A stretch of DNA of 18,193 nt from Candidatus Saccharimonadota bacterium. Its GTDB lineage: Bacteria > Patescibacteriota > Saccharimonadia > UBA4664. The stretch is taken from positions 1 to 18,193 of the forward strand of contig JAQZBT010000006.1 of assembly GCA_029237755.1 (NCBI GenBank), in the 5' to 3' direction. Made by a program: the position numbers and the translations under genes. The notes beneath the pieces are model-generated. The model saw only the letters and a program-made list of their open reading frames with translations. It did not search any database and was not told the DNA's origin. This document shows positions 7,028 to 13,577 of the stretch, piece after piece. The number at the start of each line of letters is the position of its first letter. Position 1 is the first letter of the stretch.

Positions 7028-7707
7028 TGGCGGTCGCGCCACAAGCAGTCGCGCAGCTCGCGGTAGATCCGCCGGGCTTCGCCGGCGTTTTTGACAGTGA
7101 CCACGATAATGATCGTCAGCGACCCGGCGACATAGGCTGCCCGTGGTCCGATCGTCTCCCAGTATTGGCCGAGCACCAGGGCCAGGACGGCGGTCGGCAC
7201 CAGGATCAATGAGATCCATGCGTCACCTTTTAGGTGCTGCCGGTTGGCCCTGTCGAGCGGATTACTGCCCTTAAACAGCTTGGCCAGCAGGAAATTAACT
7301 ATGCAGCTCAACACGCCCATCGCGCCGACAGCCAAGGCCGCATCTCCGCCGGTTACGGGGACCTCTGTCATCTCAAACAATGTGATGACGGTCGTGGCCA
7401 CGATGGTTAAGATGCACAGTCCTATGGCCGCCCGTTGGGGTAGGTGCTCGCGTAGCTTATGCGACTTGCTACTGCGCGTCGCCAGCTTCAGGAGCGTCGT
7501 TGCGACGGTATACGACGCGTCAAAGATATTGTGCACCGCGTCAGCCACCAGGGCCGGATTCATCAGCCGGTAGCCGATGAACATGTCGAACACTGCAAGG
7601 GCCAGGAGTACCACCGTTGTGAAGATATCTTTGCCGCTACGCATGCCATGGTCATGCTCGTCCTCATGCATTCCCGCATGTTCAGACTTGTGGCCGTCTT
7701 CGGCCAT
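7003..7707 (-). CDS. Short CDF-family metal cation exporter
   Basis: This is a proton-coupled divalent cation (probably Zn2+) efflux protein of the inner membrane, 234 residues. The first 25 residues are His/Asp/Glu-rich (HKSEHAGMHEDEHDHG), a likely metal-binding tail. The metal site of TM2 is D56 with H59-x3-D63 in ADAVHNIFDAS, and TM5 has H158-x3-D162 in HLKGDAWIS, as in the CDF tetrahedral site. After TM6 only about 27 residues remain, so the cytoplasmic C-terminal dimer domain of normal CDF proteins (about 80 residues) is missing. It has its own TATAAT box at 7754-7759, giving a leader of about 40 nt with a GGTGAG-rich region before ATG 7707. It follows the ZIP gene on the same strand by 54 bp. 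Exporter beside importer and a Fur-type regulator points to metal homeostasis. Confidence 0.85.
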   Translation of the reverse strand: MAEDGHKSEHAGMHEDEHDHGMRSGKDIFTTVVLLALAVFDMFIGYRLMNPALVADAVHNIFDASYTVATTLLKLATRSSKSHKLREHLPQRAAIGLCILTIVATTVITLFEMTEVPVTGGDAALAVGAMGVLSCIVNFLLAKLFKGSNPLDRANRQHLKGDAWISLILVPTAVLALVLGQYWETIGPRAAYVAGSLTIIIVVTVKNAGEARRIYRELRDCLWRDRQNEGDPDS

Positions 7708-7753
7708 TGGAACTCACCGCCTCTCACCAGGTAGGAAATGGGGTGCGAGCGGT

Positions 7754-7759
7754 ATTATA
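7754..7759 (-). promoter_or_regulatory. -10 box of the CDF exporter gene
   Basis: On the minus strand this reads TATAAT, a perfect -10, with TTACCA 18 bp upstream as a weak -35. It sits just past the ZIP stop codon (7762-7764), so the CDF gene can be transcribed apart from the ZIP gene. Confidence 0.6.
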
Positions 7760-7761
7760 CC

Positions 7762-8502
7762 CTAGTGAAAATCGACTCTGGTAACCAGGAAGATCAAAAC
7801 CGTGCCCAAAATGGTCATGGCTAACGTCAATCGTGAAGGACTTTTGGCGTGAGCCTGGGGCAATATGTTAGACGCGCCGATGTAGAGCAGGAACCCGGCA
7901 AAGAAGCTCAGGAACAGCAGTAGCTGGGCCTCAGTGAGCGTAAATAGCAGCGTCGAGGCCGCTCCTAGCATAGGCGCCACCGCGTCCAGCAGCAGCAGAC
8001 GGCGCGCCCGTTTGGTCGAATTGTTGTGTGCCAGCATCAGGGTGACCGTGTTCAGGCCGTCCGAGAAGTTGTGTGCCACCACCGCCAGTGCCACCGCGAA
8101 ACCCACGCCCACGTTGACCTGAAAGGCCAGGCCGATGGCGGCGCCGTCCAGGAATGAGTGGCCGGCCAGAGCCAGCGCCGACACGACTCCGACCTCAGGA
8201 ATCTTGCCGTCGCGCTCATGGTCGTCTTCACCCTCATGCAGGTGGTGGATGATGGTCAGCTTCTCGAGGATATGGAAAGCCAGGAAGCCCGCTACAAAGG
8301 CAATCATCGGCACGACTGTGTCGGTCGCCGTCTCTTCCGCGATATGGAATATCTCGGGCAATAGATCAAACGCCACAACTCCCAGTAGGACTCCGGCCGT
8401 GAAGCCCATCACCAGGTGCAGCCGGTCACGGTTCTTAAACGCAATAAAACCGCCCAAAATGGTGGCGGTAAAGGTAGTAATGGCAATCAGTAAAAGTAAC
8501 AT
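7762..8502 (-). CDS. ZIP-family metal ion importer
   Basis: This is a membrane permease for uptake of divalent metal, probably Zn2+ (also Fe2+ or Mn2+ in some members), 246 residues. Eight hydrophobic segments can be drawn. The binuclear metal site of TM4 and TM5 is seen as H115-S-F-L-D119-G and H144-N-F-S-D148-G, with Asp where many members have Glu. The loop before TM4 is His/acid-rich (HHLHEGEDDHERDG, about 86-99), typical of the variable metal-sensing loop. I start it at ATG 8502, because the longer frame up to 8544 would run through the promoter and operator region. TACGCT lies 9 bp before this ATG with no Shine-Dalgarno site. It is divergent from the Fur-family gene, 73 bp between start codons, and shares the inverted repeat 8532-8556 with it. 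Confidence 0.88.
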   Translation of the reverse strand: MLLLLIAITTFTATILGGFIAFKNRDRLHLVMGFTAGVLLGVVAFDLLPEIFHIAEETATDTVVPMIAFVAGFLAFHILEKLTIIHHLHEGEDDHERDGKIPEVGVVSALALAGHSFLDGAAIGLAFQVNVGVGFAVALAVVAHNFSDGLNTVTLMLAHNNSTKRARRLLLLDAVAPMLGAASTLLFTLTEAQLLLFLSFFAGFLLYIGASNILPQAHAKSPSRLTLAMTILGTVLIFLVTRVDFH

Positions 8503-8511
8503 CGTGACCCT

Positions 8512-8517
8512 AGCGTA
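8512..8517 (-). promoter_or_regulatory. -10 box of the ZIP gene
   Basis: The minus strand reads TACGCT, with TTGCAA 18 bp upstream (8536-8541) as a -35 that lies inside the inverted repeat. The start codon follows after 9 bp, so the mRNA would have almost no leader. Confidence 0.5.
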
Positions 8518-8531
8518 GCTCACCGTGGTTA

Positions 8532-8556
8532 ATTTTTGCAACAAAGTCGCAAAAAT
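8532..8556. promoter_or_regulatory. Putative metalloregulator operator (8-9-8 inverted repeat)
   Basis: attttgc-type arms, exactly atttttgc (8532-8539) and gcaaaaat (8549-8556), form a perfect 8-bp inverted repeat around 9 bp. It covers the -35 element of the ZIP promoter and the region just upstream of the TATACT box of the Fur-family gene. A second TGCAACAA (8566-8573) repeats TGCAACAA (8537-8544) across the regulator's transcription start. The layout fits a Zur-like repressor controlling its own gene and the importer; this is inferred from position and symmetry only. Confidence 0.55.
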
Positions 8557-8560
8557 AAGC

Positions 8561-8566
8561 TATACT
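8561..8566 (+). promoter_or_regulatory. -10 box of the Fur-family gene
   Basis: TATACT ends 9 bp before ATG 8576. TTGCAA (8536-8541), 19 bp upstream and inside the inverted repeat, is a possible -35. No Shine-Dalgarno site precedes the ATG. Confidence 0.6.
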
Positions 8567-8575
8567 GCAACAATT

Positions 8576-8995
8576 ATGAATGCCGCCTCCAGCCCCAACC
8601 GCCTCCACTGGCGCTTACGCCAACAGGGGCACAGCTACACCAAATCCCGCCAATTGGTATTCCAGGCCATCGCTCTGCTCGGACCCTGCACCCGGCCGGC
8701 CGTGGTCAAGCGATTGGAAGGCAAAGTCGACCGCGCCAGCGTCTATCGCGCCATCGATGTCTTTATCGAGCTGGACATCGCTCATGTCGTGCGCTACCGC
8801 CTGATCGAGCTCTCCGACCCGTTCCGCCAGCACCACCACCACTTCGTCTGCCGCCAGTGCGGCCAGGAATCAAACTTCAACGACGACCGGCTCGAGCAGG
8901 CACTCGAGGCCTTCGCGAAAGACCGCGGCATCACGCTCGAATCACACCAGGTCGAGCTCAGCGGCCTCTGCCGTCAATGCTCGCCCAGAGCCTGA
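8576..8995 (+). CDS. Fur-family metal-responsive repressor (Zur-like)
   Basis: This is a DNA-binding metalloregulator of 139 residues. The N-terminal winged helix spans about 10-80, with recognition helix region DRASVYRAIDVFIELDI (about 52-68). The hinge and dimer domain begins at the His cluster HHHH 86-89. Two CxxC pairs, C92/C95 and C132/C135, would form the structural Zn site of the family. The context with ZIP and CDF transporters favours zinc sensing (Zur), but iron or manganese sensing cannot be excluded from sequence. I choose ATG 8576 rather than GTG 8525, since the latter would place coding sequence over the operator and the TATACT box. Its last 22 bases overlap the convergent gene on the minus strand. 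It probably represses itself and the importer through the inverted repeat. Confidence 0.88.
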   Translation: MNAASSPNRLHWRLRQQGHSYTKSRQLVFQAIALLGPCTRPAVVKRLEGKVDRASVYRAIDVFIELDIAHVVRYRLIELSDPFRQHHHHFVCRQCGQESNFNDDRLEQALEAFAKDRGITLESHQVELSGLCRQCSPRA

Positions 8996-9513
8996 CCTTC
9001 CTTCATACACACGTCCCAGACGTGATGGTCGGCCAGCTTAAATTCATGCCCCTCATACGTCAGCGACAGCCACTCGTGCGCTTCGTTGCTCTGCGCCACG
9101 ACGTCCACCTCTAGTTCTTCCACGGCCGTCTTCACCGCCGCCAATCCAGGTGTACCGTGCGGCACATACATATCGAGGCTATCCGCTCCCAGCGCGTCGT
9201 CCGGGCGGCTCGGCCGTCTCTGCAAAATCTTTATGTGCTGCAGAGTATCGAGCGCGATGGCTCGCTCCTTGCGCACCGTCATGATCGACCGCTCGCTGTT
9301 CACCGGCCCCAGGTACAGGCTGTCGCCCAGTTCGTAGACACGCTCCGTGGCCTCGAGCGGCGCCAGATCACCGTCGACCTTCCAACCCAAGGCACTGGCA
9401 CTGTGCTGGCCTATTGTCTGCCGTAGCTTGGGGGCAGCGTTCAGGAGCCGCTCCCAAACCTCCCAGTATTCATCAGCCGCGTGCCGGATCTCGTGCAGGG
9501 TCGGGTATGACAT
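8974..9513 (-). CDS. Hypothetical protein (179 aa)
   Basis: I do not recognise this protein. It has 179 residues, with no signal peptide or membrane segment. The N-terminal third is helical and rich in aromatic and charged residues (EIRHAADEYWEVWERLL). The C-terminal part alternates strands (VEELEVDVVAQ, EWLSLTYEGHEFKLADHHVWDVC) and holds several His residues and one Cys. Its ATG overlaps the TAA of the upstream gene by one base (TAATG), so the two are translated together and likely act together. Its end overlaps the end of the Fur-family gene by 22 bp on the opposite strand. The long open frame and GC-rich codon pattern like the neighbours support a real gene. A role linked to trehalose or metal balance would be guesswork. 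Confidence 0.75.
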   Translation of the reverse strand: MSYPTLHEIRHAADEYWEVWERLLNAAPKLRQTIGQHSASALGWKVDGDLAPLEATERVYELGDSLYLGPVNSERSIMTVRKERAIALDTLQHIKILQRRPSRPDDALGADSLDMYVPHGTPGLAAVKTAVEELEVDVVAQSNEAHEWLSLTYEGHEFKLADHHVWDVCMKEGQALGEH

Positions 9514-10133
9514 TATTCCATCCTTACTTTGCCGCGCTGCCCCTCAGGCAGGTTGTGCGAGCTTATCTCATAACTGATCACCGTCTCGCCGCCCAGGTGG
9601 ACAGCCAGGGGGTGGTTTACTACCAGAGCCGCATCGCCTGCCTCGAGACTACGAAACTGCGACTCAACGCCGTGCTTGCCGATGTGGATGCCGCTGCGCA
9701 CAAAGCCCATCCCGTGCCACTTCGGCCGTCCCTCGGTCTTATCGGGTGCGCCGTCGATGCGCTTCGGCCGGGTCGGCGGCTTCTTCGCTTCGAAGATCCG
9801 GCCGCCGTGCACCATGACGTGCACCTTTACGTCCCGGTCATCATCGTCGCTCATGTTGATGACCTCAAACGACAGCCGCGTCAGGCCCGCCTCGGTCTCG
9901 TGCTCGTGCCGGTCGAGCGCCTTCTCATACTTATCCAGTTCGTGCAGGTAGTGCTGCCAATCATTGCGCCGCAGCAGACCGATGGCAGGGTAGGAGAAGG
10001 GGAGCCAAGACCGCTCCGGCAACTTCGCCATCTCGCGCTTGGCCATCTCCCGTTCCATTAGCAAGTAACGCCGCTCGGTGTTCAGTTCCGACGGCGACAC
10101 GCGGGCAATGACTACAAACCGCTCGTGTGACAT
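9513..10133 (-). CDS. Hypothetical protein (206 aa), probable beta-sandwich
   Basis: Function unknown. It has 206 residues, is soluble and has no Cys. Residues about 20-95 are strongly charged and helical (EREMAKREMAKLPERS, YLHELDKYEKALDRHEHE). After that comes a strand-rich part, starting RLSFEVINMSDDDDRDVKVHVMV, that resembles the Ig-like beta-sandwich phrase of a strand, an acidic turn and then D-V-x-V. It ends in VISYEISSHNLPEG, another strand pair. It lies 21 bp after otsA on the same strand, with a TAAAAT box six bases before its ATG, so it may be transcribed both with otsA and alone. It is coupled to the next gene by TAATG. The pair looks like a two-component module of unknown role. 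Confidence 0.75.
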   Translation of the reverse strand: MSHERFVVIARVSPSELNTERRYLLMEREMAKREMAKLPERSWLPFSYPAIGLLRRNDWQHYLHELDKYEKALDRHEHETEAGLTRLSFEVINMSDDDDRDVKVHVMVHGGRIFEAKKPPTRPKRIDGAPDKTEGRPKWHGMGFVRSGIHIGKHGVESQFRSLEAGDAALVVNHPLAVHLGGETVISYEISSHNLPEGQRGKVRME

Positions 10134-10139
10134 AGCGTC

Positions 10140-10145
10140 ATTTTA
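10140..10145 (-). promoter_or_regulatory. -10 box at leaderless distance from the 206-aa gene
   Basis: The minus strand reads TAAAAT, six bases before the ATG at 10133. No Shine-Dalgarno sequence fits in between. No clear -35 is seen, so confidence is moderate. Confidence 0.45.
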
Positions 10146-10154
10146 CACTGCGGC

Positions 10155-11504
10155 TCACGTCAGGTCCGACAGGAACGATTCTGCCCACCAATGCACATCT
10201 TCGGTCTGCACATTCAGCTTCAACGCCTGCATCCGCCGCCGCCGCTCATCTACCGGCATCTCCAGAGCGCGCAGCATGGCCGTGGCCATTTCGGCCGTGT
10301 CGTTGGGATCGACTATCACGGCTTCGCGCAACTGCTCCGCCGCGCCGGCGCCCCTACCCAGCAGCAGCACGCCGCCGTCATCGTGAGCCGCTACGTACTC
10401 CTTGGCCACCAGGTTCATACCGTCAGTCAGCGGTGTCACGACCATGACGTCGGCCCGCGCGTACCACGCCGATAACTCATCCACGTCGAACGTTCGATAG
10501 GTGAACTCTACCGGTTGCCAATCGTCGCGTCCGTGCCGGCGGTTGATATCGGCCGCCAGTGCCGCCGACTGCTCCTTCACTTCCTGGTACTCCACCAGGT
10601 CTTCGCGCGAAGGCGACACGATCAACTTGTAGACCAGGTCCCGGCGCTTGGTCTGCGCCAGCATCCGGTCCAAGGCCCGCAGTTGGTGCATGATGCCTTT
10701 GGTGTAATCCAGCCGCGATACAGATAGCAGCACGGTCTTCTGCAAGTACTCGCGCCGCAGCTCGCCCAGGAAGTCTTGTGCCACCGGTGTCTGTCGCGCT
10801 TCCGCGTACTGCGAGTAGTCGATACCGATGGGATAGGCCCCAATCTTTACCCGGCGCGGAGCTATGGACTCCTCTCTCAGATATCGCCTGAAGCGCTCGG
10901 CATCACCTTCGGTCTGGAAGCCGATCACATCGCACTGCGCCAGACTGGCCGCGATCTGCCGGTGGTGCGGCAACTTGCGAAACTGCTCCGGCGTCGGGAA
11001 GGGGATATGCAGAAAGAACCCGATCCGGTTGCGCAGGCCGCGCTGCCGCAGCGCCTGTGGCACCAGCACTAGGTGGAAGTCATGCACCCAAATCGCGTCA
11101 TGGCGGCCCGAGACCCGTTCGATACAGGCCGCGAACCGCTCGCTCACCGGCTTCACGGCAGCCATGTCCGCCTCCGTGTACATCGTTCGCGGCTCAAATC
11201 CATGCAGTACCGGCCACATCGATCCGTTGGCAAAGTTGTCATAGTAAGCGTGGTAGAGGTCCGATTCCAGATTGATTAGCGCCAGCTTGTGTCCCAGCCC
11301 GAGGCTCTCATACTCGGCCTGCGAGAAGCTCCGGCCCAACCCCGACCACCCGACCCACAGACAATCCGGCCGCTCCCAGACTCCAGCCAGCGCCGTACTC
11401 AACCCGCCATCAGTCCGCACGGCTTTGAGCTCGCCACCCTTCTCTGACACCTTCATGGGCGCCCGGTTGGATACGATGATTAGTCGTTGATTGGGGTCAT
11501 TCAC
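10155..11504 (-). CDS. otsA: Trehalose-6-phosphate synthase (GT20)
   Basis: This retaining glycosyltransferase of family GT20 joins UDP-glucose (or another NDP-glucose) to glucose-6-phosphate, giving trehalose-6-phosphate in the cytosol. The 449 residues cover the whole family core. Visible active-site elements, by comparison with E. coli OtsA from memory, are: SNR near the N-terminus, DGGLSTAL, the Tyr/Trp pair in YYDNFANGSMWP, HDFHL, FFLHIPFP, SRLDYTKGI with its Arg and Lys, SREDLVEYQ, and DGMNLVAKEY with the Asp and Glu that hold the nucleotide sugar. The later loop reads LLLGRGAGAAEQL where many enzymes have LSxFAGAA. The start is GTG 11504, which places RLIIVSNR at the usual distance. 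TATAGT lies six bases upstream, so the mRNA is probably leaderless. OtsB is divergent, 17 bp away. Confidence 0.96.
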   Translation of the reverse strand: MNDPNQRLIIVSNRAPMKVSEKGGELKAVRTDGGLSTALAGVWERPDCLWVGWSGLGRSFSQAEYESLGLGHKLALINLESDLYHAYYDNFANGSMWPVLHGFEPRTMYTEADMAAVKPVSERFAACIERVSGRHDAIWVHDFHLVLVPQALRQRGLRNRIGFFLHIPFPTPEQFRKLPHHRQIAASLAQCDVIGFQTEGDAERFRRYLREESIAPRRVKIGAYPIGIDYSQYAEARQTPVAQDFLGELRREYLQKTVLLSVSRLDYTKGIMHQLRALDRMLAQTKRRDLVYKLIVSPSREDLVEYQEVKEQSAALAADINRRHGRDDWQPVEFTYRTFDVDELSAWYARADVMVVTPLTDGMNLVAKEYVAAHDDGGVLLLGRGAGAAEQLREAVIVDPNDTAEMATAMLRALEMPVDERRRRMQALKLNVQTEDVHWWAESFLSDLT

Positions 11505-11516
11505 TCGGCTACTATA
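11487..11516. promoter_or_regulatory. Overlapping divergent otsA/otsB promoters
   Basis: Plus strand: TTGATT (11487-11492), 17 bp, TACTAT (11510-11515), six bases, ATG 11522. Minus strand: TATAGT (11516-11511), six bases, GTG 11504. The two -10 boxes overlap by five bases, and the otsB -35 lies inside the otsA coding start. The minus-strand -35 is weak. Only one polymerase could bind at a time. Confidence 0.65.
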
Positions 11517-11521
11517 CCGCC

Positions 11522-12250
11522 ATGCCTATCCGACAGCACTATCTGGCTTCCCATAAGCGACTTTTCCTGGTCGACTATGATGGCACCCTCGTCGGCTTTA
11601 CCGACAACCCAGATGACGCTCTCCCAACTGCCGCTGCGCTGGATATCCTCAAAACCCTCTCTGCAGATTCCCGCAATACAGTTGCCGTGGTTAGCGGCCG
11701 CGATTGCGAGTTTATGGACCAGACCCTTGGCAAACTGCCCATCTCCCTGGTGGCCGAGCACGGCCTCTATTTCCGCGACCGCAGCGGGACCTGGCATCCC
11801 ACCGTTCCTCTCAACCAGGATTGGAAGCCGGCCGTGCGCCGCATCCTCGAGTCGGCTCAGGTCCCCGGCAGCTTCATTGAAGAGAAATCCATGGGGCTCG
11901 TCTGGCACTACCGCCGGTGTGAACCGGCCGCCGGAGAGCATGCTGCAGCGCACCTCATCACCGATTTGGAACTGTTGGCCGAGCCCGAGCTCAAAGTAGC
12001 CGACGGATCAAAAGTCGTCGAGGTCAGTATAGTCGGCGTCGACAAGGGCCAGGCGGCGCGGCACTGGTTGGAGCAAGGGGAGTACGACTTCATCCTGGCC
12101 GCCGGTGACGACACCACCGACGAGGACCTGTTCCAGTCGTTGCCGGCGACCGCCCACAAAGTCAAAGTCGGAGCACCCAGCCCGAGCGCCAATCTGACCG
12201 TGGCAGACCCGGTCGAGTTGCTGGAGCTGCTTCGTGACCTTGCCCACTAG
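11522..12250 (+). CDS. otsB: Trehalose-6-phosphate phosphatase (HAD superfamily)
   Basis: This enzyme removes the phosphate from trehalose-6-phosphate to give trehalose, completing the OtsAB pathway for osmotic and desiccation protection. It is a 242-residue HAD-fold enzyme. Motif I is D18-Y-D20-G-T-L, with D18 the likely nucleophile and D20 the acid/base. Motif II is in AVVSGRD (about 56-62). The lid domain follows (LVAEHGLYFRDRSGTWH onward). Motif IV is GDDTTDEDLF near 195-204, holding the Mg2+-binding Asp residues. Length and motif order match bacterial OtsB. The start ATG 11522 has no Shine-Dalgarno site; a good promoter (TTGATT, 17 bp, TACTAT) ends six bases before it, so initiation is probably leaderless. 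It is divergent from otsA. Confidence 0.96.
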   Translation: MPIRQHYLASHKRLFLVDYDGTLVGFTDNPDDALPTAAALDILKTLSADSRNTVAVVSGRDCEFMDQTLGKLPISLVAEHGLYFRDRSGTWHPTVPLNQDWKPAVRRILESAQVPGSFIEEKSMGLVWHYRRCEPAAGEHAAAHLITDLELLAEPELKVADGSKVVEVSIVGVDKGQAARHWLEQGEYDFILAAGDDTTDEDLFQSLPATAHKVKVGAPSPSANLTVADPVELLELLRDLAH

Positions 12251-12296
12251 CCGCTAGGCTATTAGTCGCGTAGTATTCACTCAAAAGTAGGATGCC

Positions 12297-13025
12297 ATGG
12301 CCACAACTCAAGCCCTCAAGCCGTTCGGTGAGCTGTTTAACGCAGCTATCAACAACTACCGTTCTCATTTCAAAACCATTCTGGGCGTATCGGCCGTACT
12401 GGCTGTCGTCTATGTAATCATCGCGCTCATCTCGCCCGACGCCAAAGTCATCGGCCGCGACCAGATCACCTCAGGCGACATTCTGCTGGTCGCGCTGTCC
12501 GGCATTGCCTACGTCCTGGCCGCGATCTGGGTGACGGTCTCACTACTCCTGATGGTCCATGACCGGGCCAAACACCCCAGCGTATCCGACCTGCTCAACG
12601 CTAGCACCAAGTACCTGGCACCGGTCATCGTGGCGTCTCTCATCGCCGGCTTCCTCACCCTGCTCGGCTTCATCGCTCTGGTCATCCCCGGCATCATCGT
12701 GGGAGTATGGTTCACCTTCGTTACCCAGGTCGTCGTGTTCGAAAACAAGCGGGGCACGGCCGCGCTGGAGCAGAGCCGCGCGCACGTGCGCGGTAGGTGG
12801 TGGGCGGTCTTCGGGCGTTACCTCCTGTTTGCACTGGTGATCATCGGCGCCATGATCGTATTCAGCTTTGTATCACTCATGTTTACCTTTTTCTTGCCCA
12901 GAGGAGTGCAGCAGTCGGTCGTTGACCTCTTTAGCATCTTTGTCGTCGCACCCGTCGCAACTCTCTTTACCTACGAACTCTACAAGTCCGCTTCCGCCGC
13001 GCACCACAAGCCGCTGGAGTCTTAA
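12297..13025 (+). CDS. Multipass membrane protein, DUF975/YciC-like
   Basis: This is a 242-residue integral membrane protein of unknown role. Hydrophobic segments lie at about 26-46, 63-88, 105-130 and 130-150 (the pair GFLTLLGFIALVIPGIIVGVWFTFV with its Pro-Gly break), 165-195, and 205-230. The run IPGIIVGVWF, then VVVFENKRGTAALEQSRAHVRGRWWAVF, is the typical pattern of the DUF975, YciC and glycerophosphodiesterase-membrane-domain group, seen in many Gram-positive and Patescibacteria proteins. The ATG at 12297 follows AGGA (12289-12292) by four bases; a TAGTAT box at 12271-12276 could be its promoter. It stands alone, 46 bp after otsB on the same strand, so read-through from otsB is possible. 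It ends inside the terminator of the convergent His-rich gene. Confidence 0.78.
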   Translation: MATTQALKPFGELFNAAINNYRSHFKTILGVSAVLAVVYVIIALISPDAKVIGRDQITSGDILLVALSGIAYVLAAIWVTVSLLLMVHDRAKHPSVSDLLNASTKYLAPVIVASLIAGFLTLLGFIALVIPGIIVGVWFTFVTQVVVFENKRGTAALEQSRAHVRGRWWAVFGRYLLFALVIIGAMIVFSFVSLMFTFFLPRGVQQSVVDLFSIFVVAPVATLFTYELYKSASAAHHKPLES

Positions 13026-13058
13026 AAAGCAAAACGCCCCGCAGATTACTGCAGGACG
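13024..13058 (-). terminator. Intrinsic terminator of the His-rich protein gene
   Basis: On the minus strand a 10-bp stem (13058-13049 with 13044-13035, two G-U pairs) and a TAAT loop are followed by TTTTGCTTTTT (13034-13024). It lies 22 bp after the stop of the minus-strand gene and overlaps the stop codon of the convergent membrane protein gene. Confidence 0.85.
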
Positions 13059-13079
13059 CTTCACCCTTGCTAGTGGGCA

Positions 13080-13376
13080 TCACGGGAATAGGCGCTTGGC
13101 CCTCCCGGTGAGTAGCCGGAACGAGTAGATCGCGCAGACCGCGATTACCAAACCGACTATGACGCGCTGGTAGACGGGATCGTCTTCATAGAACAGGCCG
13201 ATCTCGACCCAGGTGAAAAACGCTGCGATCCCCAGGTAGATCCAGCCCGACCAGCTCGCGTGTTCTCGATTGAGCGGCTTGGGGCCGTGCCCATGGCCGT
13301 TGCCGTGGCCGCCATGGCCATTGCCGTGCCCATGGCCGTTACCGTGGCCGCCGTGGCCGTTGTGTTCAGCTGACAT
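13080..13376 (-). CDS. His/Gly-repeat small membrane protein
   Basis: This is a 98-residue protein with two parts. Residues 5-31 are a Gly/His/Asn repeat with nine His residues, including two copies of a 13-residue unit (NGHGGHGNGHGHG). The rest holds two membrane segments: about 43-61 (WIYLGIAAFFTWVEIGLFY) and 69-88 (YQRVIVGLVIAVCAIYSFRLL), joined by an acidic turn (EDDPVYQ). The tail would be cytosolic or outside depending on topology, and is suited to bind Zn2+, Ni2+, Cu2+ or Co2+. The start is well fixed: GGAGG lies seven bases before ATG 13376, the strongest Shine-Dalgarno site in the window. It ends at its own terminator. I know no named family. A metal buffer or chaperone is an inference from composition, helped by the metal transporters 5 kb away. 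Confidence 0.82.
   Translation of the reverse strand: MSAEHNGHGGHGNGHGHGNGHGGHGNGHGHGPKPLNREHASWSGWIYLGIAAFFTWVEIGLFYEDDPVYQRVIVGLVIAVCAIYSFRLLTGRAKRLFP
13284..13361 (-). repeat. 39-bp tandem duplication in the His-rich gene
   Basis: Units 13284-13322 and 13323-13361 differ at three of 39 bases. All three are third-codon changes that leave the 13 encoded residues identical. Confidence 0.9.
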
Positions 13377-13540
13377 GCGCCCTCCTCCGAGGACAGCCTG
13401 GTACGCCTTCGATCAACATGCGTGATGCAGGTGTACGGAACGTTCCCATGACTAGCTATCCTTCCATCTGTGGTGGCCCTGAGGGAGCAGGGGTCTGCCA
13501 TTGGGACAGAAACTTGAGCGATATAATACAACGAAATCAC

Positions 13541-13566
13541 AAAAAAGTCCAGCCAAGACGACTGGA
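13541..13566 (-). terminator. Intrinsic terminator of tRNA-Ile2
   Basis: The minus strand folds as a 7-bp stem (one G-U pair) between 13566 and 13548 with a 5-nt loop, followed by C and six T (13547-13541). It lies 11 bp after the tRNA CCA end. Confidence 0.8.
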
Positions 13567-13577
13567 GAAATAATTGC

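Noticed and set aside
8525..8575. GTG 8525 as start of the Fur-family protein
   Set aside because: It would add 17 residues with no family match, and would put coding sequence through the operator and the TATACT box. ATG 8576 gives the usual length.
9414..10061. 215-aa plus-strand frame antisense to the hypothetical pair
   Set aside because: It runs across two coupled minus-strand genes with a TAATG junction and is Arg/Leu/Pro-rich without domain features, as expected for a GC-bias shadow.
13157..13540. 127-aa minus-strand frame over the His-rich gene
   Set aside because: It is a frame-shifted reading of the Gly/His repeat (runs of Thr/Ala/Met). The other frame has a strong Shine-Dalgarno site, membrane segments and silent third-base changes in its repeat.
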